From the NCBI GenBank assembly GCA_017893485.1, contig CM030368.1:176200504-176264503 (forward strand): a stretch of 64,000 nt of DNA. Reading direction: 5' to 3'. This document shows positions 11,470 through 23,985 of the stretch, piece after piece. The position numbers were made by a program, and so were the translations under genes. Position 1 is the first letter of the stretch. The number at the start of each line of letters is the position of its first letter. The DNA is from Hemerocallis citrina (Eukaryota; Streptophyta; Magnoliopsida; Asparagales; Asphodelaceae). The notes beneath the pieces were generated by a model that worked only from the letters and a program-made list of their open reading frames with translations, did not search any database and was not told where the DNA came from.

Positions 11470-12100
11470 TAGTGAAGATACTCGCAACAATCCCCACAAC
11501 CAAGCAACACAGCACAGCATAAGGCTACCAGAGCATCATACGCTGCCCTACAAATCTACACGCCTATCTCCACAGAATGCGAAACCCTAGACTGGAAAAA
11601 CATCGATATCTGAAATTAATAGGTCGCCTCCAACAATACGATCCACAGATTCGACAATTTCAAATTTTGACTTGAAAAGACATCATAAATTGCCTAACAT
11701 AACTAAAAAGGCGATTCAGATTCAACTTATTCGCCTCATTCGGACTCAAAGAACTCGAAAAACAAAAATTCCTAACAACCCAATTCAATAATTTAAAAGA
11801 TCGACCCAAAAATCACATTTTTTTTGTTGCAGAGATAGCAAAATCTGAACTAAGAAATCACCAATGTCGAAAATTTCAAATCAAGAACTGAACTTTAGGG
11901 TGGGGAGAAGGGGATCGGATCGGGATCTGGACATTACAGGATCGCTGTAAGAATTCGATCGCAAATTTGAGATGTGATTGGGAAGTTCTGTGTCTGGGTT
12001 TCGATTTTGAAATGAAATCTTTCTTCTTCTTCTTTTTTCTCTCTCGCTTCTTTTTCTTTTTTTTTTTTTAATTCTTTTTGTTTGTTTTTATATTTAAAGG
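11470..12100 (-). promoter_or_regulatory. MYB3R 5' leader and core promoter region
   Basis: On the minus strand a TATA-like TTTAAATATAAA occurs at about 12087-12098. It is followed by a long purine-rich tract (12010-12070) typical of plant leaders. The distance to the ATG implies a leader of roughly 570-600 bases. An AACGG-core motif lies further upstream at 12239-12249. Transcript ends are not determined. Confidence 0.45.
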
Positions 12101-12393
12101 GCCTGAGCGGACTCAGCAGTTTCAAACCCTATCATTAAAGGTCGAGCAACTTTTGGAAAATCGGGCGGTGGAGAGTGGGTATCTGGGAATTTTAGCAGGA
12201 TCTGCGCCGTCGGTTACGACCGCTTCAATATTTTGAATCCCAACGGGTAGGGCACCGGGAATAGGCGGTACTGTATACTGTGTTCGATGTAGCACCGAGC
12301 ATAGACGGTCATGTCTAATCTCTAATCTCTAGTCTCTAATATATATCTAATCTCTAATCTCTAATCCTCTAATCCTCTAATAATATTAATATG

Positions 12394-12537
12394 GAAAAAA
12401 GGGGTATGAGCAACTTGCTCATTTAGTAAATAAGCAATTGATGATGTGACATTGTGATTGGAAAAGTCTTAAAATGATTAGTTGTCCAATGTATCACATG
12501 CATGCCACATAATCAATTGCTCATATCCCTTTTACCC
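12394..12537. mobile_element. foldback MITE, copy a (right arm shortened)
   Basis: It shares its left arm (TATGAGCAACTTGCTCATTT) and its loop with the intact copy at 12559-12730. The right arm lacks about 20 bp, so the palindrome is incomplete. It sits in AT-rich DNA inside the Helitron-like element. Confidence 0.7.
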
Positions 12538-12558
12538 TATAATATATATATATATATA

Positions 12559-12728
12559 GGGTAAAAGGGATATGAGCAACTTGCTCATTTAGTAAATGAG
12601 CAATTGATTATGTGGCATACATGTGATTGAACAATCTTTAAAAAGGTTAGTTGTCCAATGTATCACATGCATGCCACATAATCAATTGCTCATTTACTAA
12701 ATGAGCAAGTTGCTCATATCCCTTTTAC

Positions 12729-12730
<2 letters not shown>
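12559..12730. mobile_element. foldback MITE, copy b, with long near-perfect inverted arms
   Basis: The left arm, GGGTAAAAGGGATATGAGC continuing for about 60 bp, is mirrored by the right arm ending GCTCATATCCCTTTTACCC. A loop of about 50 bp separates them. It is flanked by TA microsatellite on both sides, consistent with TA-target insertion as in Stowaway/Mariner-type MITEs, although the duplication cannot be resolved inside the TA run. Confidence 0.75.

Positions 12731-12732
<2 letters not shown>

Positions 12733-12768
<36 letters not shown>
12733..12768. repeat. (AT)n microsatellite
   Basis: An uninterrupted TA dinucleotide run directly follows the MITE. Confidence 0.95.
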
Positions 12769-12770
<2 letters not shown>

Positions 12771-13312
12771 TATTATAATGAGAGAGTTGGGGTTGTCATT
12801 TATCAACACACAAACTCGTGCATTGCACGTGCAACTCCAACTCTCTCATTAATTACAACAAAACAAACAAACAAACAAAATTTCACCTATTTAAACGTGC
12901 AACGCACGTGCAAAATAATTTTTCAATATTTTTTAACACCAAACAAACACATATGTTGTACGTACAACTCCAATTCTACTTATGAACACGTGCATTGCTA
13001 TTACAAATCGTAGCTTTTCTTCAAAATATTTTCCTCAATTACGTGCAACGCACGTCCAATCCCAAAACTATTTCTTAACGTATATCGCACGTGGAAATCA
13101 TCACTCTTATCAAAACGTGCATCGCACGTGAAAAATACTAGTATTGTATTGAGTGGGTGACTAAGTGAGACCCGTATTCAATTGCATCCTTGTAATTTTT
13201 ATTTTTATTTTTTGATAAAGGATGACCTTGTCATCGCTTCATTAATGCGGGATTAAAGAAACACAGTAGTACTAATTACAAATGATCCAAAATACCTCCT
13301 CTCTCAACCTTA

Positions 13313-16300
13313 CTACATCCAACTAATGACAAGAAAAGCAGAAAGTAAGATACAAGGGGCTGTAAACAATGCCCCACACCATCCAAAATACAAGAAAAAG
13401 AAAGCATAACCACAAATAGTCGATCTGAAATAGTGGTCCATTCCTTCCCTTTGCTTCCTCTCCGCCCAAGAGTCCGACTCCTCCTCTTCCATACGTAGAC
13501 GTTTCATCGCTCCCATGTGACATGTCCATTCATTAGTTAGAGCCAGAATTTTATGCCATAAAGCCGAAAAAGAACATTTGATATTGTGAAAACATAAATC
13601 ATTCCGGATTAGCCACAGACACCACATAGTGGAAAATGCTATGATACCCCAGGCCTCCCTATCTTCCTTTCTAACTAGATCTATCCACCAATGGCCCCAG
13701 ACATCTGAGCTAGACATAAGACTTCGTAAACACAAAAAACGTAGGCAAACCACCTCCCAAGCTAATTTAGCCTTAGTACACGAGAATAATAAGTGGTTGG
13801 TGTCCTCATCCGTGCTCGCACAATCCCCGAATCTAACATCAATTTGCATATTTCTTTTCTGAAGATTGATCTTTGACAAAATAGCATCGTTCATGACTAA
13901 CCAATCAAATACTTTTACCTTCAATGGAATAGAAAGCTTCCATATAATATTTGCATCCTTACATCGCCGACCCCTGTCGTTAATCCGCTTGTACATCGTG
14001 GATACTTAGAATTCCCCAGATGGATCGAGCATCCAGTCTCTGCTATCCTCGATGTCGTTGTTGTACTGGCTCTCGTCCCTAATAAACTTATTGAGGTTAT
14101 TGAAATCCATAACTATCCTCTGAGATAATTGACCCCTAATGTCCAGCTTAAGTCTCTTGTTAATCCACACATCCGACACCACCGTATCGATATTGATAGT
14201 AGCCTCTGCTGCTTCTGGGAATAAACTCAACAGGCTCACGTTCCCGCACCACTTGTCCTTCCAAAATCTTGTGTCTTTCCTGTTCCTAATCCTGCATCGA
14301 GTGTTTGCATGGTACATCAGCCATACCTTCGCCACTCCCTTCCATAACATCAATGACTTCCCAAAAATGCTTTCCCTCCAAAGCGAAATAGTTTCCTACT
14401 TCTATAATTAGCAAAGGATTTGCACCACCAGTTATTGCGTTGCCTCTTCATCTTTCACTACCACTTGCAGAGCAGCGCTCTGTTCATATCCCTTATATTC
14501 AGAATTCCTAAACCTCCATATTCTCTCCTTTTGCAGACTCTTCCCCATTTAACTAGCGGCATTCCTTTGTTCGATTCATCAGCTCATCTCCATAGAAATC
14601 TTCTTCTGCTTTTATCTATCTTCTGAATAACCCACTGCGGAATCTCATATACAGACATCAAATACGTCGGAAGGCTACTAAGCACCAAGTTTATTAATGT
14701 GATTCTACCACCTAGCGTAAGGAAGTGCCCCTTCAAACCGGCTAGTTTTTTCTCTACTTTTTCGATCAATGGTTGCCAATCATCTCTTTGCAGAGCCCTC
14801 GATCTGATGGGGATACCCAGATAGATCAGCGGAAATTGGCCACTTTTGCATCCAAAATAGCTCTTGATGGTATCTATAGGGATAGATAGGTGCTCGCTAA
14901 TAGGAAGAACACAAGTCTTTGCTAGGTTCACTTTCATCCCCGACCAAGCCCCAAAGCACTGCAAAGCCATTCCTATAGCGAACATCTCTTCCTCTTTGGC
15001 CGCTCCAAACAACAGCGTATCGTCTGCGTATTGAAAGATCGATATAGTTTGTGAAATTCCCCTGGCTCTGATTCCCTGGATATTCCCTCGTGCCCTACCT
15101 CTGCTGATCATTTCCGCCGATCCGTCAGCTACGATAGGGAAAAGAAGAGAAGACAATGGATCTCCCTGTCTGAGGCCCCTCCTGTATTTTATTTCTTTAC
15201 CAAGCTGACCGTTGACCTGAATAAATGACTTCACTCCTTGAACACATTTATTTATCCAAGTTCGCCAGGTACCGCCAAACCCTTTCAGCTTAAGTGCTTC
15301 ATCAACGCATTCCCATTCTAGCGAATCATATGCTTTTTCGAAGTCAATTTTTAAAAGAAATCTGTCTGCCTTATCTTTGTGCCCTCTCTACACAATTTCG
15401 TGAGTAGAGGCCACACTATCCATAATCTCTCTACCCTTGATAAATCCGCTTTGAGAATCCCCGACCACAGCATCCATCTGGGGGGACAACCTTTGCGCTA
15501 AAACTTTCGTAATGATCTTGAAAGAGCCGTTCAGCAGACTAATGGGCCTGAAGTCATTTACCCCTCTAGCTTCCTTCTTTTTCGGAATTAGCACGACGTT
15601 AGCGTAGTTAATCCTCTCCAGATTCGCATAACCATTGTGAAACTCACTGAAAAAGTTCATCAGATCCGCTTTGATGATATCCCAGTATATCTTGAGAAGA
15701 AGATGGGAAAGCCATCAGGTCCAGGTGCTTTGTCCTGACCCAAGGTCTTCATAGCCTGAAGAACCTCCTCTTCCGAGAACATACCCTCATGCCTTCACTC
15801 CCCTCAATTCTTGACGAATTCCACATATCAGGAAGCAGCTTACTTCTGAACTCCTTGTTAATCTCGAAAAGCTCCTTGAATTTTGTGTCAAATTCTTACC
15901 TAATTAATCCTTCGCTCTCTGTCCAGGACCCATTAACGAGTAGCCCTGTAATGTGATATCGTCTCCTCCTTCCAGTGGCCACCTTATGGAAAAATTTGGT
16001 ATTCGCGTCCCCCTCTTTCAGCCATTGCACCCTAGCCTGTTGTTTCTAATATTGTTCCTCCATGTCACCGATACGCCGCATCTCAAGTCTATTTCTGAGC
16101 AGTTCATCGATCTCAGCTTCCAACAGATCCCTCCCTTCTTGAATAGTTTCTAGCTCTGCCACCTTATTTCCCAAATCCTTTAATCTATCTTTGTTAGCGC
16201 CAAATTTCCTCCTAGCCCACTCTTTGATCCGCTTTCGCGATCTCCTTGTATTTTCAATCCAAATTCCTACTGCGGTGACCTCTCTGGTACTGGCCTTCCA

Positions 16301-17086
16301 AGATTCTTCTATAATCTGACGAGTACTATCTGACAGCGTCCAGGCTTTCTCAAACCTGAAAGGGTACCATTTTTTTATGTACCCCTCTCCACACTCCAAT
16401 ATCAGGGGCAGATGGTCTGATGTGTATCTCGTTATCGTCCTCACTTTAGCCAGCGGAAAGACATCTTCCCAGTGTATGGAAACCAAAATCCTATCAAGCT
16501 TGGCTAAGATCGGATTAGGCTGCATATTAGACCAAGTGAACTTCCTATCTATCTGTTCCATCTCCATTAACTCTAATTCATCTATGATAGAATTGAAGTT
16601 ATCCTGATCGGAGCAGTTTGGTTCCCTACCTCCGTGTTCGTGTCGATATCTGGTGATGTTGAAATTTCCCCCCAACACCCACGGTTCTGCCCAATTCTTC
16701 TTAATATCTCTGATCTCCTCCCAAAATTGATCTCTCCTCCTAAAGTCGTATGACCCATATACCGTTGTGACCAAATGAATCCAGTCATCGCTTCTCCTTC
16801 TGATTCTAATCGTAATCGAGAACTCTCCTATCTTGTGATCTAACAGTTCAAAAATTGTTAAGTCCACTCCTAACGCTATACCCCCTGAATAGCCAACTGT
16901 CGGTTTGAACCACCAGTCGAACTCCTTAGCCCACGAAGGTATCTGAAACTCTTCAGTAGTTGGGTTCTCAATCCTAGTCGCTTGGAAACCACATATATGC
17001 GGTTTTAGTCTACCCACAGTATTGCTAATAAGTCTCTTTTTACCCCTCTGACGCATACCCCTAACATTCCAGAAGATGTATGACAT
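13313..17086 (-). pseudogene. LINE ORF2: endonuclease, reverse transcriptase and zf-RVT region, broken
   Basis: It begins at ATG 17086. Residues 1-230 form an apurinic endonuclease-like domain (FWNVRGM near the start, SDHLPLILE near its end). This frame runs to 16046. Stops and shifts follow, then the RT segments: the RPISLLNGSFKIITK block near 15540, RRGLRQGDPLS near 15180 and the catalytic FQYADDTLLFG near 15040. The 13313-13996 frame holds the C-terminal zf-RVT-like stretch (IPLKVKVFDWL). The protein would nick target DNA and copy LINE RNA onto it. At least three breaks interrupt it (around 16030, 15390-15240 and 14580-14000), so no working protein can be made. Confidence 0.88.
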
Positions 17087-17138
17087 TAAAAAACAGTATA
17101 ACCCCGATCATGCATTCTCTCAAAATGCAACCTAACTC

Positions 17139-17294
17139 CTACGGCTTAACCCATTTGATGTCCTCTCTAATCCTAACGGCATGTTGGACCTGGTCTATCC
17201 TGTTCGAACCCATATCTAGACCGTATAAACTAGCAAAGTAGATAAGCGAGTCATCATTTAATAAGTTTAAAACTGAGTAGTTCATGACATGATT
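17139..17294 (-). pseudogene. LINE ORF1, C-terminal end
   Basis: The frame entering from the far side of Gypsy A (29075) continues here through NLLNDDSLIYFASLYG to a TAG at 17139-17141, 53 bases before the ORF2 ATG. The ORF1 frame crosses the TGATT target site without a shift, which confirms the piece is the continuation of ORF1. Confidence 0.7.
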
Positions 17295-18828
17295 TGTAAC
17301 GCCCCGAATCCCAAATACACTGAATTCGAGATGTTCTACAGGATCTTTTCACTTTCTTAGTACACTTTTACAGGGAAATTAAAACTTTTCATCATACATC
17401 AGAGATTACATCATAATTACATCTTTCTTTTGCACAGCGGAAGTAAAAATACAACAATTTGATACAAGTACAACAGCATAATGTAATCTTTAAGCATCCA
17501 TCCTCTTTTAATCTTTAACAAGTCATTTACCTGCATGTAAGACTGTGGGTACGTCAGTTTATTCAACCGACGAACATTATACACGGCCATCCTCTCTATG
17601 CCGGAAATAGTATAACTTAACATTTCATATTTAGCAAACACAAACTTGTCATATTTCAAACTAAAGGGACTACCCTATTGATGTCGTGTTGTGATTGTGC
17701 ACTTAGTCCTTAATGCAGTTAATTATGTTATATGACACTAATGCGCACTTGTTCGGAGTCTATGCATCCCATACTACATAGGTCCGAGGGCAAGCCCTTA
17801 TTCGTTCTTCATCTTTATAGGGTTCAATCCCTCGTTATGATTTAATCTACTACTGTAATTACGGTAAGTATCCTAGATGTTATCTGACCTACGAACTCAT
17901 GTTTAGGCACTCTGGAGTAGTATCCTCACCCGGACGCATCATGGGAATTCCTGGGATACGCTCTCACCATACACATGACACCACCCGTAGTCTTCAAACA
18001 TCCCACGAGCGTCGCCACTGGGATGGTACTCTGGAACAGTATCCTCACCCAGACTCGTCATGGGAATTCCTGGGATACGCTCTCGCCGCTACCCAGGGCC
18101 CTCATACTCAGTGTTTTTCTCTTACTTTCATCACGTCTTCACTATGCACTAGTCCTTAGTTTTATTAAAAATCATGAACAAAATAATCACTAGAGTTAGC
18201 CTCTCCATCAACCGGACTTATTCATTTGTTTCATCATGACCAACCTTGGTCTAATTTCATCTCAATTCATTTTCTCAATGCCGAGGAGACTTAGCTACTC
18301 TATTTCAAATTTCATTTCACAATCTTCAACTCATAACAATTTCCATGTCGAGTTCTCAAACTCACTTGTATGTTCTTTTTCATTTCATGATTTCACTTCA
18401 TTCCCAAGTCCACAATGAGTACTTTTTAACCCACAAAGTTCATAATTAGCCAACAATTTCTTTTTCCCTTTCATAAAAATCATGATTTTAATTTCATAAA
18501 CATACATGCATTCAACAACTTCATAATATTACTAGTAACATCCATACTCCACATTTTGCACAATATTCATGAATGAGAATAATAATAAATCATGTCACAC
18601 CACAAATACTTTTTCCCATCACTTTATAATAGCCTATTTCACTTAATCTTTATGAGTTATAAATTCCATAAGTATATATCTTATATCCAAAGCTCGAATT
18701 ATACCTTTTATTCACAAACCATATTGTCTTTTATTCAATAAATACCCAAATTACTCTTATAAAATTCCTTGTATTTTTATGAGAATTGCCATATTTATTT
18801 CATAATTTTTGGACTTCAAAAACACCCA

Positions 18829-18925
18829 AAAAAAATTATTTTTCCCTATATGCCGAAGGTAAGAATCGAACCAGGCGCCGCACCAAGACAACACAGAGCT
18901 CCGACCGCTAGGCCGTTCGCCGAAC
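18829..18925 (-). ncRNA. tRNA-like/Pol III-type unit 1 in Gypsy A 3' LTR
   Basis: On the minus strand, an A-box-like CGGCCTAGCGG (18905-18915) is followed after 33 bases by a B-box-like GGTTCGATTC (18863-18872). A T8 run follows about 25 bases further (18831-18838), the layout of a tRNA-derived Pol III unit. The B box departs from consensus at its last position. Whether it is transcribed is unknown; it may be a SINE relic. The identical copy in the other LTR lies at 27332-27428. Confidence 0.5.
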
Positions 18926-18992
18926 ACGTCATAAGAGCGACTGGGGTCTATTTATACCCTGAGTTCGCTGTTACTGTTTTTAGGGAATTTAA

Positions 18993-19082
18993 CAAAAAAA
19001 ATGTTCTGTTGGGGATTCGAACCGTGCAACATAGAGAAGCCAACCAGCGTCCAAGACCACCTGAGCCACTGGCTCGGGTTGT
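18993..19082 (-). ncRNA. tRNA-like/Pol III-type unit 2 in Gypsy A 3' LTR
   Basis: On the minus strand, an A box TGGCTCAGGTGG (19057-19068) is followed after 33 bases by a consensus B box GGTTCGAATCCC (19012-19023). A T8 run (18993-19000) comes 11 bases further. The promoter boxes are closer to tRNA consensus than in unit 1. The copy in the other LTR is at 27496-27585. Confidence 0.55.
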
Positions 19083-20566
19083 CACAAACCCAGTAAAAAT
19101 TCTTATATGTTATACTCGTACTGTTTTGAAAATAACTCGACATTCAAATAGCCATAGTTGCTTATTGCTTTGATAAAATTTTCTAAAAACTTCCAGATTA
19201 GATCCTCAGTCATATAAGTTCATACCAGTAAAATAATATAATTTTTTTTTGGTACTAATGAAATGTAATTTCACATACAAAGACCCAAAAATTATTTATT
19301 AAAATACATTATTGTATTTTCGACATTGCCATATAATCAATCTACTAGTCTTTTTATTAAATAATTTCATGGAGATAATTTACTGATATTAATTCTTAAT
19401 TCACCCATCACATATGATTTCCATAGTCCACATTCATATCAACATGAAGGTCCATCTATCACAATTAACAAGTGTACATTATGTCTCTAATCATAATAAC
19501 AACACTCTTAATTTAATTTAATCACTATCACAACTTCACACTAATAAACATGGGGCAATCTACACACAATTTAATCTTAACACTAGAGCCATATAAGTTA
19601 ATCAATACATTTCAATCAATTCACATGCTAACTACTCAATTTAAGTGGGCTCTTCATAATATTTTTCATGCATCTTTAAGGGTGTAAAATTAGCATGGAT
19701 CTACTTTAGAAATATAAAATGTTTTACCCACCTCAATTGGAGAGAAACACAAACAAAAGCAATCAAGTCCTTGTAGATGAAAGCACCACCTCCTAGCCAA
19801 AAGTGCTCAAGCTCCAAGCCTCCAACCAATGCCGAATGCTTCCTCAAGCTCCAAACCGAATACTTCCCTCCTTGGTGATGCCGGCCACTCCAAGTAACAA
19901 CACCCACACAATCTCTTATCTTTTATAACTCACACAATGATAATACTATAACTTAGAGATTATACTTTGCATATGAAAAATTAGCCATGAGAAGGGGGGT
20001 ATTTATACAAAAAAATGAGGGGAATGGAGGGCCAAGATTGTTTCGGTGGTTGTTGGATGAAGGGTTTAGATCAAAGTAGGAGTTAGAAGAACTACCCACC
20101 TCCTTGAAACTACTCCCTTGTTCTCCACACCCAAAATCAAAAATTCCCTCCAAAAAGAATGCTACCGGCCTCAAAAATAAAGTGTGCAATGCACGTGTAC
20201 GTGTAGTGCACGTGCATGCAACTAGGCCAAATTTGTACATTCTTAATTTGTACAAAAATAATTTAGTGGGAAAAATCTTCTACATGACAAGTTAAATTAA
20301 AATAAATTAATTCATGGGCTTTCTTTTTGGGCCAAAATAATTTTATAAAAAATAATTAAAATAAAGATGCTTTTGGGCTTTTTAAGAAAAGGCTTTTTAA
20401 TTAAATCAAATAAGGCTTTTAAAGAAGGCTTTTTGGACTAAAATAATTTGAGAAAATTATATTTAAATATACACATCATGATAAAATAATCCAAATAAAA
20501 TGTTGCACGTGCACAACACGTGCAAAATAAATAATTTCTCACTTATTGAAAAATCAGGGTATTACA

Positions 20567-20582
20567 GCACTCCCTCCTTAGA
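20567..20582 (-). promoter_or_regulatory. Gypsy A polypurine tract
   Basis: On the minus strand, TCTAAGGAGGGAGTGC directly precedes the 3' LTR. This is the purine tract expected to prime plus-strand DNA synthesis. Confidence 0.8.
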
Positions 20583-20671
20583 ATAGTTCCGTCCCCAGAA
20601 CTACAATCAAGGGCGAGAAAAACAAACAAAATACAACACACGCAACAAGAATAAAAAATACGAAAATACAA

Positions 20672-23600
20672 TCAAGCAAAAAGCTCAGGATAGTCCTTCA
20701 ACATCCTCTCCTCAGATTCCCAAGTAGCCTCTTCAACCAAGTGGTTTCTCCAGACTACCTTGACCATCGGTATCGTCTTATTCCTCAAGACTTTCTCCCT
20801 ACGGTCAACAATCTCAACAGGAGACTCGATGTAATTCAGGTCTAACTGCAAACCTTCCGGCACTTCAGGCAAATGATGACTCGGGTCTGGAATATAACCT
20901 CTCAGCATAGACACATGAAAGACATTGTGCACCTGAGACAACTCGTCCGGTAATTCAAGCCGGTAAGCAGTTTTCCCGATCCTTTTCAATATCTTATACG
21001 GGCCTATAAACCTCGGGGCTAACTTCCCGCCTTTGCCAAAACGAACCACACCTTTGCTGGGTGATACCTTCAGGAAGACGAAGTCACCAACCTCAAACTC
21101 AAGGTCCCTTCTCCGGTTGTCTGCATAGCTTTTCTGCCTGCTCTGAGCTTCCACCAACCTTTTCCTGATCAGATCAATCTTCTCAGAAGTCAGCTGTACA
21201 AGCTCAGGACCAAACAACTGACGCTCCCCTACTTCATACCAACAAACAGGAGTTCTGCACTTCCTGCCATACAAAGCTTCGTACGGCGCCATCCCAATAC
21301 TGGCCTGAAAACTGTTGTTGTAGGCAAACTCCACCAAAGGTAAATGCCTTTCCCAACTGCCCCCAAAGTCTAGTATACAACACCGAAGCATATCCTCAAG
21401 AATACGATTGACTCTCTCGGTCTGCCCATCGGTTTGCGGATGAAAAGCAGTGCTGAAATCCGTCTTGGTACCCAAAGCTGTCTGAAGACTCCTCCAGAAA
21501 TGCGAAGTAAACCGCGCATCTCGATCAGACACAATAGTCGAAGGAACGCCATGAAGTCGGACAATCTCACCAACATACATCTCAGCCAACTTGTCCATCG
21601 AAGCAGTGAGTTTCATCGCCAAAAAGTGAGCGGACTTGGTAAGTCGATCGACTATAACCCAAATTGCATCATTGCCTTTAGAACTCTTAGGCAATCCCGT
21701 GATGAAATCCATACTGATGTTATCCCACTTCCACTCCGGAATAGGTAACGGCTGTAATAGACCTCCGGGTCTCTGATTTTCGGCTTTGACTTGCTGACAA
21801 ACCTCACACTTCGCGACAAATTCAGCCACATCCCGCTTCAAACCTGACCACCAGAAATGCTGCTTGATGTCTTTGTACATCTTAGTACTCCCAGGATGTA
21901 CAGACAGAAGAGTAGCATGCGCCTCCTGAAGAATACTTTCTTTCAGGTCCGCCTGATTTGGAACGCACAACCTATCTCCGAACCACAGCACTCCATCCCT
22001 GATTTGAAATCCGGGCAACCTGCCAGCACCAACCTGCTCCTTCATCTCCAAGATATCAGCATCAACCTCCTGACTTGCAATGATCCTTGCATTCAAAGTA
22101 GGCTGAAGCCTCAACTGAGCCAAAGATGCTCCCAATCCTTGCAAGACAACCTCAATACCAGCTCGGTCCAACTCTTCAATCAGATGCCTCTGAGTTGTAA
22201 TCAAACAGGCCAAACTGCTCTTGCGGCTAAGTGCATCAGCAACGACATTAGCCTTTCCGGGATGATACTTGATCTCAGGTCGCATATCCTCGAACACTTC
22301 CAACCATCTCCGCTGTCTCAAATTGAGATCCCTCTGCTGATATATATACTTCAAGCTCTTGTGGTCCGTGTACATATTCAACTTCTCACCGTACACGTAG
22401 TGCCTCCATTGCTTCAAAGCAAAAATAATCGCAGCCAACTCCAGATCATGAGTCGGATAATTTTTCTCATGCGGTCGTAGTTGCCTAGACCCATAAGCGA
22501 TTACTCTTCCTTCTTGCATTAAGACACAACCAAGCCCCCGATGTGAAGCATCGCTATAAACATCATACTCGACACCAGCTCTAGGCAAAGCCAAGATAGG
22601 TGCAGTAGTCAGCCTATCTTTCAACTCCTGAAAACTCGCCTCGCATTGCTCGGTCCACTTGAAGCTCACATTCTTCTTGGTCAGCCCTGTAAGTGGTACA
22701 GCTATCTGAGCATAACCTTGAATGAATCTCCGATAATATCCAGTCATCCCAAGGAAACTTCTGACTTCCTTCACTGTAGTAGGCCTTGCCCAATCTCTCA
22801 CTGCCTCTATCTTCTGAGGGTCAGTTGCCACTCCCTCCTTAGAAAGGATGTGACCTAGGAATGCCACTTCTGATTTCCAGAAATCACACTTGGATAACTT
22901 GGCATACAGCTTCTGCTCTTCCAACTTCTGCAAAACTGCTGCCAGATGCTCAGTGTGCTCCTCCTCAGACTTGGAGTACACGAGAATATCGTCGATAAAC
23001 ACCACGACGAAAGAATCAATAAACGGCCTCAGAACTCTGTTCATCAAGTCCATGAAGATTGCGGGTGCATTCGTCACTCCGAATGGCATAACTAAGAATT
23101 CGTAATGCCCATGCCGAGTTCTAAATGCAGTTTTGTGCACATCTTCGGCTTTCACTCGAACTTGGTGGTATCCGGATCGAAGATCTATTTTGGAGAATAC
23201 AGCTGCTCCTTGTAGACAATCGAACAAGTCATCAATTCGAGGAATCGGATACTTATTCTGAACAGTGACCTTATTCAGCTCTCGGTAATTGATGCACATT
23301 CTCATCGATCCATCCTTCTTCTTTACCAAAAGCACTGGTGCTCCCCAAGGTGACGCACTAGGTTGAATAAAGCCTTTCTCCAGCAGTTCCTCAATCTGCC
23401 GTTTCACCTCATCCTGTTCCACTGGAGCCATCCTATAAGGTGCCTTAGAAATGGGTGCACTTCCCGGTCGAACAGTGATGCTGAACTCTACACCACGATG
23501 CGGAGGTAACCCAGGAAAATCTTCCAAGAACACAGTCGGATAGTCCCGAACCACAGGAATCCCTTGCACTTCCACCGGAGTCTCTTCCTTGCGGATAGTA

Positions 23601-23985
23601 GCCACCAGCTTAGAACATTTCTGCTTCCCTTGGAACACAACTTCAGGTCCACCTGGAGCCTTCACTGTCATCGTCTTGGTCTTACACTCGATGCTTGCAC
23701 TGTACACCGACATCCAATCAATGCCAATGATAACATCGACTCCCAAGATAGTCAGCTCGATCAGATCAATGCCAAAGATTCTATCCCCAATCACAATCTC
23801 GCAATCAGCATAATACCGATCAGTGGTTAAAGTTTCCCCTGACGGAGTAGCTACTGATAAGATCTTGCCTGGGAAAATCTTCGGCTCAACTCCCAACACT
23901 TTAGCAAATTTAGGAGACACAAAAGTATGAGAGGATCCAGTATCGAACAATACAACAGCTTTCATTCCATTAAGATAGAGTTCGC
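20672..23985 (-). CDS. Gypsy A pol: protease, reverse transcriptase, RNase H, integrase, chromodomain-like end
   Basis: An uninterrupted frame of about 1100 codons. In order: aspartic protease with FDTGSS near the start; RT with [20 protein letters not shown] and the catalytic FIDDILVYS; RNase H with YSDAS and TDHKSLKY; integrase with an HHCC zinc region (CEVCQQ), then [19 protein letters not shown] and the [10 protein letters not shown] block; and a C-terminal GPYKIL...EATWE region like chromodomain-bearing integrases. No key catalytic residue looks lost. It has no convincing ATG at its start: upstream in the same frame lie an 87-base intron-like stretch and the gag stop. Pol is therefore most likely made as a fusion to Gag. 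Confidence 0.95.

Larger units (their letters stand above)
12314..13141 (+). mobile_element. Helitron-like element (family 1) interrupted by foldback MITEs
   Basis: The 3' end has a hairpin-forming CGTGCATCGCACG a few bases before the terminal CTAG (13138-13141), followed by T. The body from about 12771 to 13141 aligns with the complete copy at 45536-45920, base for base over long stretches. The 5' end is a cluster of TCTCTAATC repeats starting around 12314. Two MITE copies and a TA microsatellite split the 5' TCTCTAATA from the body. Several CGTGCAACGCACG palindromes are spaced through the element. It has no coding capacity. Confidence 0.65.
17295..20566 (-). repeat. Gypsy A 3' LTR
   Basis: It has TG...CA ends and is 3272 bp, the same length as the partner at 25798-29069. 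On the element's strand its start (right edge) carries four CACGTG G-box cores at about 20183-20220 and 20500-20525. Two tRNA-like units lie in its middle. Small frames inside it are not conserved genes. Confidence 0.95.

Noticed and set aside
18769..19173. 134-codon frame in the Gypsy A LTR (repeated at 27272-27676)
   Set aside because: It is antisense to the element and runs across the two tRNA-like units. It is identical in both LTRs only because the LTRs are near-identical, and its composition is not protein-like.
21857..22480. 207-codon plus-strand frame
   Set aside because: It is the antisense shadow of the Gypsy A pol gene, as are the other plus-strand frames between 21434 and 24971.
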